Source: Jiangella aurantiaca
GTDB lineage: Bacteria > Actinomycetota > Actinomycetes > Jiangellales > Jiangellaceae
Direction: 5' to 3'
NCBI RefSeq assembly: GCF_004349105.1
Contig: NZ_SMLB01000044.1
Coordinates: forward strand, 1 to 53,391
DNA length: 53,391 nt
In this document: piece by piece, positions 46,880-53,391 of the stretch
Position numbering within the stretch: position 1 is the stretch's first letter
Layout: every line of letters begins with the position of its first letter
Program-made: the position numbers and the translations under genes
The notes under the pieces: generated by a model
Told to the model about the DNA's origin: nothing
Seen by the model: only the letters and a program-made list of their open reading frames with translations
Databases searched by the model: none

Positions 46880-47103
46880 CGGTCCGCCCTGCCGTAGCGC
46901 CAGCGCACCAACGCGGCCAGCGCCAGCGTCCACGCCGCCAGCGTCAGCACCGCCCGCACGATGTCGACGGGCTCGCCGAACGGCGCCTGCGCGAGCGACG
47001 TGGTGGCGCCGGTCTCATTCCCCCACATCGCGTCGTACAGCAGGTACAGCCCGGTCGGCAGGCAGGCGGTGAGGATCAGCGCCGCGGTGGGTTGTTCGGT
47101 CAT
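46876..47103 (-). CDS. Small two-helix membrane protein, first gene of the kinase operon
   Basis: The product is 75 aa. Two membrane segments (ALILTACLPTGLYLLYDAMW and ILRAVLTLAAW-like VRAVLTLAAWTLALAALVRW) are joined by a short polar loop. No family is recognised. It overlaps the sensor kinase start by 4 bp, so it is made in step with the kinase and may be an accessory sensor or folding partner. Its start is ATG 47103; 68 bp separate it from the protease gene. Confidence 0.7.
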   Translation of the reverse strand: MTEQPTAALILTACLPTGLYLLYDAMWGNETGATTSLAQAPFGEPVDIVRAVLTLAAWTLALAALVRWRYGRADR

Positions 47104-47171
47104 GCCTCCAGCGTCCGGCGGCGACGGCTCGTGCGGAGGTCACCGCCGTCCGGTTCTGGGGATGACAGTTG

Positions 47172-48116
47172 TCATGCCTGGTCGACCAGCTCGACCGGCC
47201 GGGCGATGACGTCGACCATGGCGCCGTTGCGGAACGTGGTGATCGGCAGCGGCACGTCGATGGCGTCGGCGAACATCCGCCGCTGCAGCGCCTGCGCGTC
47301 GTCGACCGGCTGACCCGCGACCGTGACGACCAGGTCGCCGGGACGCAGTCCGGCGACGTCGGCGGGGCTGCCCGGCTCGACGTGGACGATGCGGACGCCC
47401 TTGGTGCGGCCGATCCGCTCGGCCAGCGACGGCGGCACCGGCGCGGGCGCCGTCGCCACCCCGAGGAAGGCCCGCCGCACCCGGCCGTCGCGCAGCAGCG
47501 TCGTGACGATGCGGTTCGTGGTCACGTTGATCGGCACCGCGAGGCCGAGCCCGACCCCGGCGACGGCGGTGTTGATGCCCACGACCCGTGCGTTCGAGTC
47601 GGCCAGGGCGCCGCCGGAGTTGCCCGGGTTCAGCGCGGCGTCGGTCTGGATGACGTCCTCGATGATGCGGACGGTGCGGCCGCTCTGCGCCGGCATCGAC
47701 CGGCCCAGCGCACTGACCACGCCCGCCGTCACCGACCCGGACAGCCCCAGCGGACTGCCGACGGCGACCACCAACTGCCCGACGGTGAGTCCGTCGGCGT
47801 CGCCCAGCGCGGCCGGCGGCGGGGTCTCGCCGTCGGCGCGGACCACGGCGAGGTCGGACAGCCGGTCCCGCCCGATGACGGTGTAGCCGACCTCGGTACC
47901 GTCGGCGAACGCCGCCGTTCCGCGGGACGACGTACCCACGACGTGCGCGTTCGTCAGCAGGAAACCGTCGCCCGTGAACACCACAGCCGACCCGGTGCCG
48001 ACGATGCCTGTGCGGCCGCGCCGCTCCCCCTGGACCGCGAGGCTCGCGACGGACGGCAGCAGCGTGCGCGCCACCTTGGTGACCACCTGCGAATACGCGT
48101 CGAGCTCGTCAGCCAC
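47172..48116 (-). CDS. Trypsin-like serine protease with PDZ domain (S1C, HtrA-like)
   Basis: The product is 314 aa. The catalytic triad is His58 (LLTNAHVVG), Asp88 (RLSDLAVV) and Ser167 (LNPGNSGGA); a C-terminal PDZ domain has VEPGSPADVAGLRPGDLVV. GTG 48116 has AGGAGGTG 6 nt upstream and gives an N-terminus (MADELDAYSQVV) without signal peptide or membrane anchor, so the protease appears cytoplasmic, unlike most DegP/HtrA proteins. It may act on misfolded proteins or a specific regulator. It stands alone, 68 bp from the small membrane gene on the same strand. Confidence 0.93.
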   Translation of the reverse strand: MADELDAYSQVVTKVARTLLPSVASLAVQGERRGRTGIVGTGSAVVFTGDGFLLTNAHVVGTSSRGTAAFADGTEVGYTVIGRDRLSDLAVVRADGETPPPAALGDADGLTVGQLVVAVGSPLGLSGSVTAGVVSALGRSMPAQSGRTVRIIEDVIQTDAALNPGNSGGALADSNARVVGINTAVAGVGLGLAVPINVTTNRIVTTLLRDGRVRRAFLGVATAPAPVPPSLAERIGRTKGVRIVHVEPGSPADVAGLRPGDLVVTVAGQPVDDAQALQRRMFADAIDVPLPITTFRNGAMVDVIARPVELVDQA

Positions 48117-48209
48117 GGCGCACCTCCTGACGTTCGAGATGTGAGATGAACGCCGACGGCGCCGAGCCGCATCCCCGTGTCCGCCCACAGCGGAACTCCC
48201 GCCCGCCCC

Positions 48210-48283
48210 CGTTGATCTTGGAGTAACCGTGGGATCAATCGGGCGAATCGGACCGCAATACCACCGTTACTCCAAGATCAACG
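48210..48283. repeat. 23-bp inverted repeat (22 matches) between the protease gene and lysA
   Basis: Left arm 48210-48232 and right arm 48261-48283 (CGTTGATCTTGGAGTAAC core) are reverse complements except at one position, with a 28-nt spacer. The arm start TTGATC plus TGGAG is shared with the palindrome at 14038-14096. It may terminate the lysA transcript, but its close resemblance to a distant site suggests a repeat family. Confidence 0.75.
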
Positions 48284-48364
48284 CGGTGAGCGGGCAGCAT
48301 GGTCGGATGAGCACGCACTTCGACGTCGTCGACCCAGGCCCCAACCCGTTCCGGTCGCTGACGC

Positions 48365-49774
48365 TCAGCCGACGTCGAGGGCCAGCAGGTCGTCCTCGGT
48401 CTCGCGCCGCATGATGAGCCGGACCTCGCCGTCGCGGACGGCGACGACGGCGGCGCGGGGCTGGTGGTTGTAGGTGCTGGCCATGCTGCGGCAATACGCA
48501 CCCGTGCCCGGGACGGCGACGAGGTCGCCGGCCGCGACGTCGTCGGGGAGGAACTCGTCCTTGACGACGATGTCGCCGCTCTCGCAGTGCCTGCCGACCA
48601 CCCGCGACAGCACGGGCGCGGCCGACGACGCTCGCGACGCCAGGGTGCACGAGTAGTCGGCGTCGTAGAGGGCGGTGCGGATGTTGTCGCTCATACCGCC
48701 GTCGACGGCCACGTACCGGCGCGACGCGCCGCCGTCGAGCGGGACGGACTTGACCGTGCCGACCTCGTACAGCGTGAACGTCGACGGGCCGGCGATGGAG
48801 CGGCCGGGCTCGACGCTCAGCCGCGGCACGGCCAGGCCGTAGCCGGCGCACTCGTGCACGACGATCTCGGCCATGCCTGCGGCCAGGACGGCGGGCGGCT
48901 GCGGGTCGTCCTGGCTGGTGTAGGCGATGCCGAAGCCGCCGCCGAGGTCGAGCTCGGGCAGTTCCAGGCCGTGTTCGTCGCGGATGGCGGCCTGCAGGCC
49001 GAGCACCCGGCGGGCGGCCACCTCGAAGCCGGCGGTGTCGTAGATCTGCGACCCGATGTGCGAGTGCAGCCCGAGCAGATGCAGCGACGGCGACCTCAGC
49101 ACCGCACGAACCGCCTCGGCCGCCTCGCCGGAGGCGATGGAGAACCCGAACTTCTGGTCCTCGTGCGCGGTGGCGATGTACTCGTGCGTGTGCGCCTCGA
49201 CGCCGACCTTCGTGCGGAGGAGGACGGCGGCCCGCACCCCGCGCGCGGCGGCCAGCGTCGCCAGCCGGTCGATCTCCTCGAAGGAATCGACGATGATCCG
49301 CCCGACGCCCGCGTCGAGGGCCCGGACCAGCTCGGCGACCGACTTGTTGTTGCCGTGCAGGCCGATCCGCTCGGGCGGGAACCCGGCCCGCAGCGCCACG
49401 GTCAGCTCGCCGCCGGAGCAGACGTCGAGGTTCAGGCCCTCCTCGGCGACCCAGCGGGCGGTCGCGACGGACAGGAACGCCTTGCCGGCGTAGAAGACGT
49501 CCGCCCCGCCCAGCACGGAACCGAACGCGTCGCGGTACGCCCGGGCCCGCGACCGGAAGTCGCCCTCGTCGACGACGTAGAGCGGCGTGCCGAACTCGGT
49601 CGCCAGCTCCTTCACCGACACGCCGCCGACCCGCAGGACGCCGTCGTCGTCGCGCGCGACCCCTGCGGCCCACAGCCCCGGGTAGAGCGCGTTGACGTCC
49701 TCGGGCTCGCGCAGCCAGGACGGGCCGCGGTGACCGGCTTCCGCGTGCAGGGCGCCGGCTTCGTGTGCGCGCAT
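48365..49774 (-). CDS. lysA: Diaminopimelate decarboxylase
   Basis: The product is 469 aa. It is a PLP enzyme that decarboxylates meso-diaminopimelate to lysine, the last step of the pathway. PLP Lys98 is in VFYAGKAFLS. HSHIGSQIYD, the Gly loop LGGGFGIAY, the EPGRSIAG motif and the active-site Cys/Tyr region CESGD and GAYCRSMASTYN are all present. ATG 49774 lies 2 bp after the argS stop. In relatives hom follows directly; here the next minus-strand gene is a protease. Confidence 0.97.
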   Translation of the reverse strand: MRAHEAGALHAEAGHRGPSWLREPEDVNALYPGLWAAGVARDDDGVLRVGGVSVKELATEFGTPLYVVDEGDFRSRARAYRDAFGSVLGGADVFYAGKAFLSVATARWVAEEGLNLDVCSGGELTVALRAGFPPERIGLHGNNKSVAELVRALDAGVGRIIVDSFEEIDRLATLAAARGVRAAVLLRTKVGVEAHTHEYIATAHEDQKFGFSIASGEAAEAVRAVLRSPSLHLLGLHSHIGSQIYDTAGFEVAARRVLGLQAAIRDEHGLELPELDLGGGFGIAYTSQDDPQPPAVLAAGMAEIVVHECAGYGLAVPRLSVEPGRSIAGPSTFTLYEVGTVKSVPLDGGASRRYVAVDGGMSDNIRTALYDADYSCTLASRASSAAPVLSRVVGRHCESGDIVVKDEFLPDDVAAGDLVAVPGTGAYCRSMASTYNHQPRAAVVAVRDGEVRLIMRRETEDDLLALDVG

Positions 49775-49776
49775 GG

Positions 49777-51435
49777 TTACATCCGATCCGGTGCGACGAC
49801 GCCGAGCAGGCCCAGGCCGTTGGCGAGCACCACCTTGGTGGCCTCGACCAGCCACAGCCGGGCGCGGTGCACGTCGGTGGTCTCTTCGTCGCCCATGGGC
49901 AGCACCCGGCAGACGTCGTAGAACCTGTGGAAGGTGCCCGCCGTGTCTTCCAAGTACCGGGCTATGCGGTGCGGCTCGCGCAGCTCGGCCGCGGTGGCGA
50001 CGACGCGCGGGAACTCCGCCAGCGCCCCCAGCAGCAGCGACTCGCGCTCGTGGTCGAGCAACTCCGGCCGCAGCTCGCCCTTGTCGACGCCCAGCTCCGC
50101 GGCGTTGCGCAGGAGCGAGGCCAGCCGCGAGTGCGCGTACTGCACGTAGAAGACCGGGTTGTCCGGCGCGTGCTTCGTGATCTGGGCGACGTCGAGGGTG
50201 AGCGGGGAGTCGGCAGGATACCGGCACAGCGAGTACCGCAGCGCGTCGACGCCGGCCGCCTCGACCACCTGGCCGAGCGTCAGCATGGTGCCGGCCCGCT
50301 TGGAGAGCCGCAGTTCCTGGCCGTCCTGCACGATCTTGACCAGCTGGCCGATCGGGATCTCGATGTTCTTGTCGGGGTCGTCGCCGGCGCAGGCCGCCAG
50401 CGCCTTGAGCCGGCCGATGTAGCCGTGGTGGTCGGCGCCCAGCAGGTAGACGCAGACGTCGAAGCCGCGCTCGCGCTTGTCGACGTAGTACGCGGCATCG
50501 GCGGCGAAGTAGGTGTACTCGCCGTTGCTGCGGCGCAGCACGCGGTCCTTGTCGTCGCCGAAGTCGGTGGTGCGCATCCAGAGCGCGCCGTCGGCCTCGA
50601 ACAGATGGCCCTTCTGCGCCAGGACGTCGAGCGCGTGCTCGACCCGGCCGTTCTCGTGCAGGCTGCGCTCGGAGTACCAGACGTCGAAGTGGGTGCGGAA
50701 CTCGTCGAGCTGGGCCTGCTGCTCGGCGAGCTGCAGGCGGTAGCCCTCGTCGCGGAAGACGACGAGCTGCTCGTCGCGCGGGCGCTCCAGCAGGCCGGGG
50801 TTCTCCTTGACGACGGCCTGTGCGAGGTCGGCGATGTACTCGCCGTGGTAGCCGTCCTCGGGCACCGGCTCGCCGTGCGCCCGGGCCATGATCGACGCGC
50901 CGAACTTGTCCATCTGGCCGCCGCGGTCGTTGATGTAGAACTCGCGGGTGACGGCGGCACCGGCGGCCTCGAGCGCCCGGGCGAGGGCGTCGCCGACGGC
51001 GGCCCAGCGGACGTGGCCGAGGTGCAGCGGGCCGGTCGGGTTGGCCGAGATGAACTCGACGTTCATGGTGGTGCCGGCCAGCGCGTCGCCGTGGCCGTAG
51101 GACTCCCCCGCCTCGACGACGGCGCGGGCGAGCTCGCCCTGCGCGGCGGCGGAGACGGTGATGTTGAGGAAGCCCGGTCCGGCGATGTCGACCGCCTCGA
51201 CGCCGCCGACCTCGCGCAGGCGGGCGGCCAGCAGCTCGGCCAGGGCCCGCGGGTTCGTGCCCGCCTTCTTCGCCAGCTGGAGCGCGACGTTGGTGGCGTA
51301 GTCGCCGTGGTCGCGGTTGCGCGGGCGCTCGACGGTCACCTGGGCCGGTACACCGTCGGGCAGGGCGAGGTCACCCGCGTCGACGGCGGCGGTGAGGACG
51401 TCACGTACCGCGGTGGAGAGCTGTTCGGGGGTCAC
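49777..51435 (-). CDS. argS: Arginyl-tRNA synthetase
   Basis: The product is 552 aa, a class I synthetase. The HIGH motif appears as HLGH (residues 138-141, in ANPTGPLHLGHVRW) and the KMSKS region as LRLSKRAGTML. The N-terminal Add-1 domain precedes it and the C-terminal DALR anticodon domain ends in LLGVVAPDRM. GTG 51435 overlaps the XRE gene by 4 bp, and the stop is 2 bp from lysA, the usual actinobacterial argS-lysA pair. Confidence 0.97.
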   Translation of the reverse strand: MTPEQLSTAVRDVLTAAVDAGDLALPDGVPAQVTVERPRNRDHGDYATNVALQLAKKAGTNPRALAELLAARLREVGGVEAVDIAGPGFLNITVSAAAQGELARAVVEAGESYGHGDALAGTTMNVEFISANPTGPLHLGHVRWAAVGDALARALEAAGAAVTREFYINDRGGQMDKFGASIMARAHGEPVPEDGYHGEYIADLAQAVVKENPGLLERPRDEQLVVFRDEGYRLQLAEQQAQLDEFRTHFDVWYSERSLHENGRVEHALDVLAQKGHLFEADGALWMRTTDFGDDKDRVLRRSNGEYTYFAADAAYYVDKRERGFDVCVYLLGADHHGYIGRLKALAACAGDDPDKNIEIPIGQLVKIVQDGQELRLSKRAGTMLTLGQVVEAAGVDALRYSLCRYPADSPLTLDVAQITKHAPDNPVFYVQYAHSRLASLLRNAAELGVDKGELRPELLDHERESLLLGALAEFPRVVATAAELREPHRIARYLEDTAGTFHRFYDVCRVLPMGDEETTDVHRARLWLVEATKVVLANGLGLLGVVAPDRM

Positions 51436-51707
51436 CGGCCAAGCGTAGCCATTTCGGCCGCATCGTCGGCGCCCAGTCCGGCCAGCAGGTCGTCGAGGGA
51501 CAGCCCGAGCACGTCGGCGACCGCCACGACGGTGAAGAACGCCGGCGTCGGGATGCGGCCGCGCTCGATCTTGCGCAGTGTCTCGGGCGAGATGCCCGCC
51601 TGTGTCGCGACGTCGACGATGCTGCGCCCGGCCCGGGCGGTGCGCAGCGCCCGGCCCAGCCGTTCGCCGCGTTCGCGCTCGGAGATCGTCAACGGGACAC
51701 GCACCAT
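51432..51707 (-). CDS. XRE-family helix-turn-helix regulator
   Basis: The product is 91 aa. The helix-turn-helix spans about residues 28-60 (SIVDVATQAGISPETLRKIE, then RGRIPTPAFF), followed by the typical AVADVLGLSLDDLL tail. It probably represses its own operon, and argS-lysA are coupled to it through a 4-bp overlap. ATG 51707 has no ribosome-binding site but a -10-like box 7 nt upstream, so its transcript may be leaderless. Confidence 0.87.
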   Translation of the reverse strand: MVRVPLTISERERGERLGRALRTARAGRSIVDVATQAGISPETLRKIERGRIPTPAFFTVVAVADVLGLSLDDLLAGLGADDAAEMATLGR

Positions 51708-51714
51708 GACAGTG

Positions 51715-51720
51715 ATACTA
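51715..51720 (-). promoter_or_regulatory. -10-like hexamer for the XRE-argS-lysA operon
   Basis: On the minus strand TAGTAT is followed by 7 nt and then ATG 51707, the spacing of a leaderless start. The bases around it (GGTATTAGTATCAC) are far AT-richer than the flanks. Confidence 0.5.
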
Positions 51721-51847
51721 ATACCGGTGCGCGACGGTAGCGCCGATGGTCTCGACGCGCTCGGCCTCGGTCCGATGCCCGTCCCGGCCGCGGACCGCGA
51801 GGCTCGTCACCACGGCCACGACTCCGCAGGTCCGGCTCCGGCCCCGA

Positions 51848-51975
51848 GTTGATCACGTCAAGTAGGTGTGTGTGCCCGCTTTACCAGGCATCTGGTGATC
51901 CGTGAACACGCCTAGTCCGACGGCCATCGGCGGGTCGGAATGAGGCTCTCTTACTGCTTCCGTGGGTGTGTGGGC
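51848..51975. repeat. Dispersed repeat modules, copy 4
   Basis: Module 1 is on the minus strand (51848-51912; includes ACTTGACGTGATCAA and CCTGGTAAAGCGGGC). Module 2 is on the plus strand (51939-51975; GCTTCCGTGGGTG core). The two are turned relative to each other, unlike the copy at 20687-20835. Confidence 0.6.
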
Positions 51976-52028
51976 GCCTCAGGTCCGGTCGTGGAACGGT
52001 GCCGTCGCTGGTACCCGCGGAAGCGGCG

Positions 52029-52111
52029 GATGTCCGCGAAACCGCCGGACACGGCCGGGATCGCTCCGGCATCGGTCGGCGGGGCGGGCATCCGCCGGTT
52101 TCGCGGGCATC
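52029..52111. repeat. 24-bp imperfect inverted repeat
   Basis: Left arm 52029-52052 and right arm 52088-52111 (core CCGCGAAACCG) match at about 20 of 24 positions, with a 35-nt spacer. Confidence 0.5.
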
Positions 52112-52121
52112 AGCTGGTGTC

Positions 52122-52222
52122 CTCACCCGCCGCGCGGACACCTCACCCGCCTGAACGCCATATGGCGCGTCGATGGGTCCCCGTCACGGCCCTCACCCGG
52201 GTGAGGTGTCGTCCGGGCGCGT
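52122..52222. repeat. Nested dyad block shared with 14938-15042
   Basis: GACACCTCACCCG (52137 onward) is repeated inverted as CGGGTGAGGTGTC (about 52198-52210). Between them lies CGCCATATGGCG, a 12-bp palindrome. The block at 14938-15042 has the same outer dyad with a different inner hairpin (14964-14998). Confidence 0.55.
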
Positions 52223-52449
52223 GCCGACGATGCCGGGCGGGCTGGGCTGCCCGGCCGACGGCGTGACCACGCACCGCCGCGCCGATCACGCGATCTGGCC
52301 CACGATCGCCAGATCCGCAAGCCCGATGACGCCATCACCAGCATCATCGACAGGCCTGGTTAGGAGGGACTTCACCCCGTCACAGCAGGAAAACTCCCTC
52401 ACGATCACGGTCATGTCCGCCACCGTCGGCATCACCACATGGTGACACC

Positions 52450-52545
52450 GGCCCACGGAAGCAGCAGAAGAGCCCGGAAATGATCACGTTCACCACGAAA
52501 TCCCGTGCTTCACCAGGTCTGCAATCGTGGTGACGCTCGGGAAAT
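52450..52545 (-). repeat. Dispersed repeat modules, copy 5
   Basis: On the minus strand, module 1 (52479-52545; includes CACGGGATTTCGTGGTGAAC) runs directly into module 2 (52450-52477; CTTCTGCTGCTTCCGTGGGC). This is the only copy with the two modules adjacent in one direction, and may be the intact form. Confidence 0.65.
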
Positions 52546-52609
52546 CCCCATGACGGTCCACCCCACACGGAAATGCGCGGCTCGGACGGCCGGGGCACGC
52601 GCCGAGGGG

Positions 52610-53110
52610 CTACTCGCCGGTCCAGCCGTCGATGCGCTCGCGGATCAGGTCCGCGTGGCCGTTGTGCCGCGCGTACTCGCCGATGAGCTTCTGCAGGTTC
52701 CAGCGCAGGCTGCGGCTGTTGCCGGCGCCGGTGGAGTCGAGCGTGACGTGCTCGGCGATTCGCTCGTCGGCCAGCGCACGCATGCGCTCCCACGCCGCCA
52801 GCGACTGGTCGACCACGGAGGCGTCCACGTCGAAGTCCCACTCGGGCCCGTCGTCGGTGTACTCGCCCCACACGCCGCGCCACGGCCCGGCCGGCCCGAG
52901 GGCCCAGGCCGCGTAGGCATGCTCCATCTCCGTCAGATGCCGCACGAGGCCGACCAACGACAACGACGACGGCGGCACCGGCCGCTGCGCCAGCTGGCCG
53001 GCGTCGAGCCCGGCGCAGTTGGCCCGCAGCGCGTCGCGGTGGAAGGCGAGCCAGCCGAGCAGGATCGCCCGCTCGTCACCGTCCTGTGGTTCCGGCACCC
53101 GCTCGGCCAT
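52610..53110 (-). CDS. DinB/DUF664-family protein
   Basis: The product is 166 aa, the size of DinB-type four-helix bundles. The probable metal ligands are His in LVRHLTEMEHAY and in EYARHNGHADLIRERIDG, as in DUF664. Members are thought to be metal-dependent, often thiol (mycothiol)-linked enzymes; no substrate can be named. The C-terminus ends with the family's ERIDGWTGE. ATG 53110 has a -10-like TAGCCT 6 nt upstream, so its mRNA may be leaderless. It is divergent from the zinc-ribbon gene. Confidence 0.88.
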   Translation of the reverse strand: MAERVPEPQDGDERAILLGWLAFHRDALRANCAGLDAGQLAQRPVPPSSLSLVGLVRHLTEMEHAYAAWALGPAGPWRGVWGEYTDDGPEWDFDVDASVVDQSLAAWERMRALADERIAEHVTLDSTGAGNSRSLRWNLQKLIGEYARHNGHADLIRERIDGWTGE

Positions 53111-53116
53111 CGGCAG

Positions 53117-53122
53117 AGGCTA
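53117..53122 (-). promoter_or_regulatory. -10-like hexamer for the DinB/DUF664 gene
   Basis: On the minus strand TAGCCT is followed by 6 nt and then ATG 53110. This leaves no room for a ribosome-binding site, so a leaderless transcript is likely. Confidence 0.4.
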
Positions 53123-53200
53123 ACAGCCACGGACTGGGCTCGACGACGGGCGGCGGCGTCGCGTAGCGTGTCGCGGCGCAGCGATGAGGAGGGCAGCGAG

Positions 53201-53391
53201 ATGGCCGTCTGCGGCTCGTGCGGGAACCGCGTCTCGGAGCTGGCCCGTGAGTGCGCCCGGTGCCGCGCACCGATCGCGGCCTCGCCGGCACCTGTGGCCG
53301 CGGCGGTCCCGCCTCCGCCGTCCGGGCGGGTGACGGCACCGCCGCCCGCACCGAGGCCGGGAACCCAGCCGATCGACGTCGCCCCTTTCTC
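53201..53391 (+). CDS. Zinc-ribbon protein with proline-rich linker (partial, runs off the window)
   Basis: Only the first 63 codons are visible. ATG 53201 has GAGGAGGG (53186-53193) 7 nt upstream. The start, MAVCGSCGNRVSELARECAR, holds a CxxC pair and a second one (CARC), a short zinc ribbon. A Pro/Ala-rich linker follows. Proteins built this way in actinobacteria often continue into membrane helices, but that part is outside the window. Promoter: TAGCGT at 53164-53169 is a possible -10. It is divergent from the DinB/DUF664 gene. Confidence 0.8.
   Translation, partial: MAVCGSCGNRVSELARECARCRAPIAASPAPVAAAVPPPPSGRVTAPPPAPRPGTQPIDVAPF

Larger units (their letters stand above)
51721..52609. other. 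Gene-free region of about 0.9 kb with repeats
   Basis: No open frame here shows a family, a good start and plausible codon use. The region contains dispersed modules and several large inverted repeats (listed separately), and shares blocks with 14285-15042 in a different order. Confidence 0.6.

Noticed and set aside
51940-52266. Short plus-strand open frames in the second gene-free region
   Set aside because: They consist of repeat modules and inverted repeats, and no start site or family is visible.

Overview
The window comes from a very GC-rich actinobacterium. The evidence is GC-rich third codon positions throughout, many GTG starts, a Rho factor with a long Arg/Asp-rich insert, a MurA with Asp in place of the fosfomycin-target Cys, DUF2550 and DUF222/HNH genes, and the order argS-lysA ... 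hom-thrC-thrB-rho-rpmE-prfA-prmC-sua5-wecA-atp. A Jiangella-like or related lineage would fit, but the genus is a guess.

Positions 1-10.4 kb look like an accessory sugar-acid locus. It holds a large Tat-exported multidomain protein, two enolase-superfamily enzymes with dehydratase-type active sites (DxH, E, E, H), an SDR oxidoreductase and a uronate-dehydrogenase-like protein, interrupted by a frameshifted DUF222/HNH endonuclease gene. From 10.4 to 20.7 kb there are a large ATP-binding LuxR regulator, a 56-residue protein, a 1.5 kb gene-free stretch full of inverted repeats, a hexapeptide acetyltransferase, an ABC exporter with its own two-component system, and a ROK sugar kinase.

From 20.85 to 42.55 kb almost everything lies on the minus strand and is housekeeping. 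Read in transcription order (right to left) it runs: hom-thrC-thrB (threonine), rho, rpmE, prfA-prmC-sua5, wecA-like transferase, two AtpI/AtpZ-like small membrane proteins, atpBEFHAGDC, DUF2550, murA, PAP2 phosphatase and 3-hydroxyacyl-CoA dehydrogenase. From 42.7 to 48.1 kb an accessory block separates hom from lysA: a plus-strand FHA-ABC transporter, a small membrane protein with a sensor kinase and response regulator, and a trypsin-like PDZ protease. Next come lysA, argS and an XRE regulator (one tight cluster), a second gene-free repeat region (51.7-52.6 kb), a DinB/DUF664 protein, and the start of a zinc-ribbon protein that leaves the window.

The most unusual features are non-coding. 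An approximately 50-bp element occurs three times, each time upstream of a gene and in the same orientation relative to it. A shuffled family of dispersed repeat modules is shared by two distant gene-free regions and two other gaps. Two long palindromes share the same arm start (TTGATC, A or T, TGGAG). I saw no tRNA, rRNA, CRISPR array or intact transposase.
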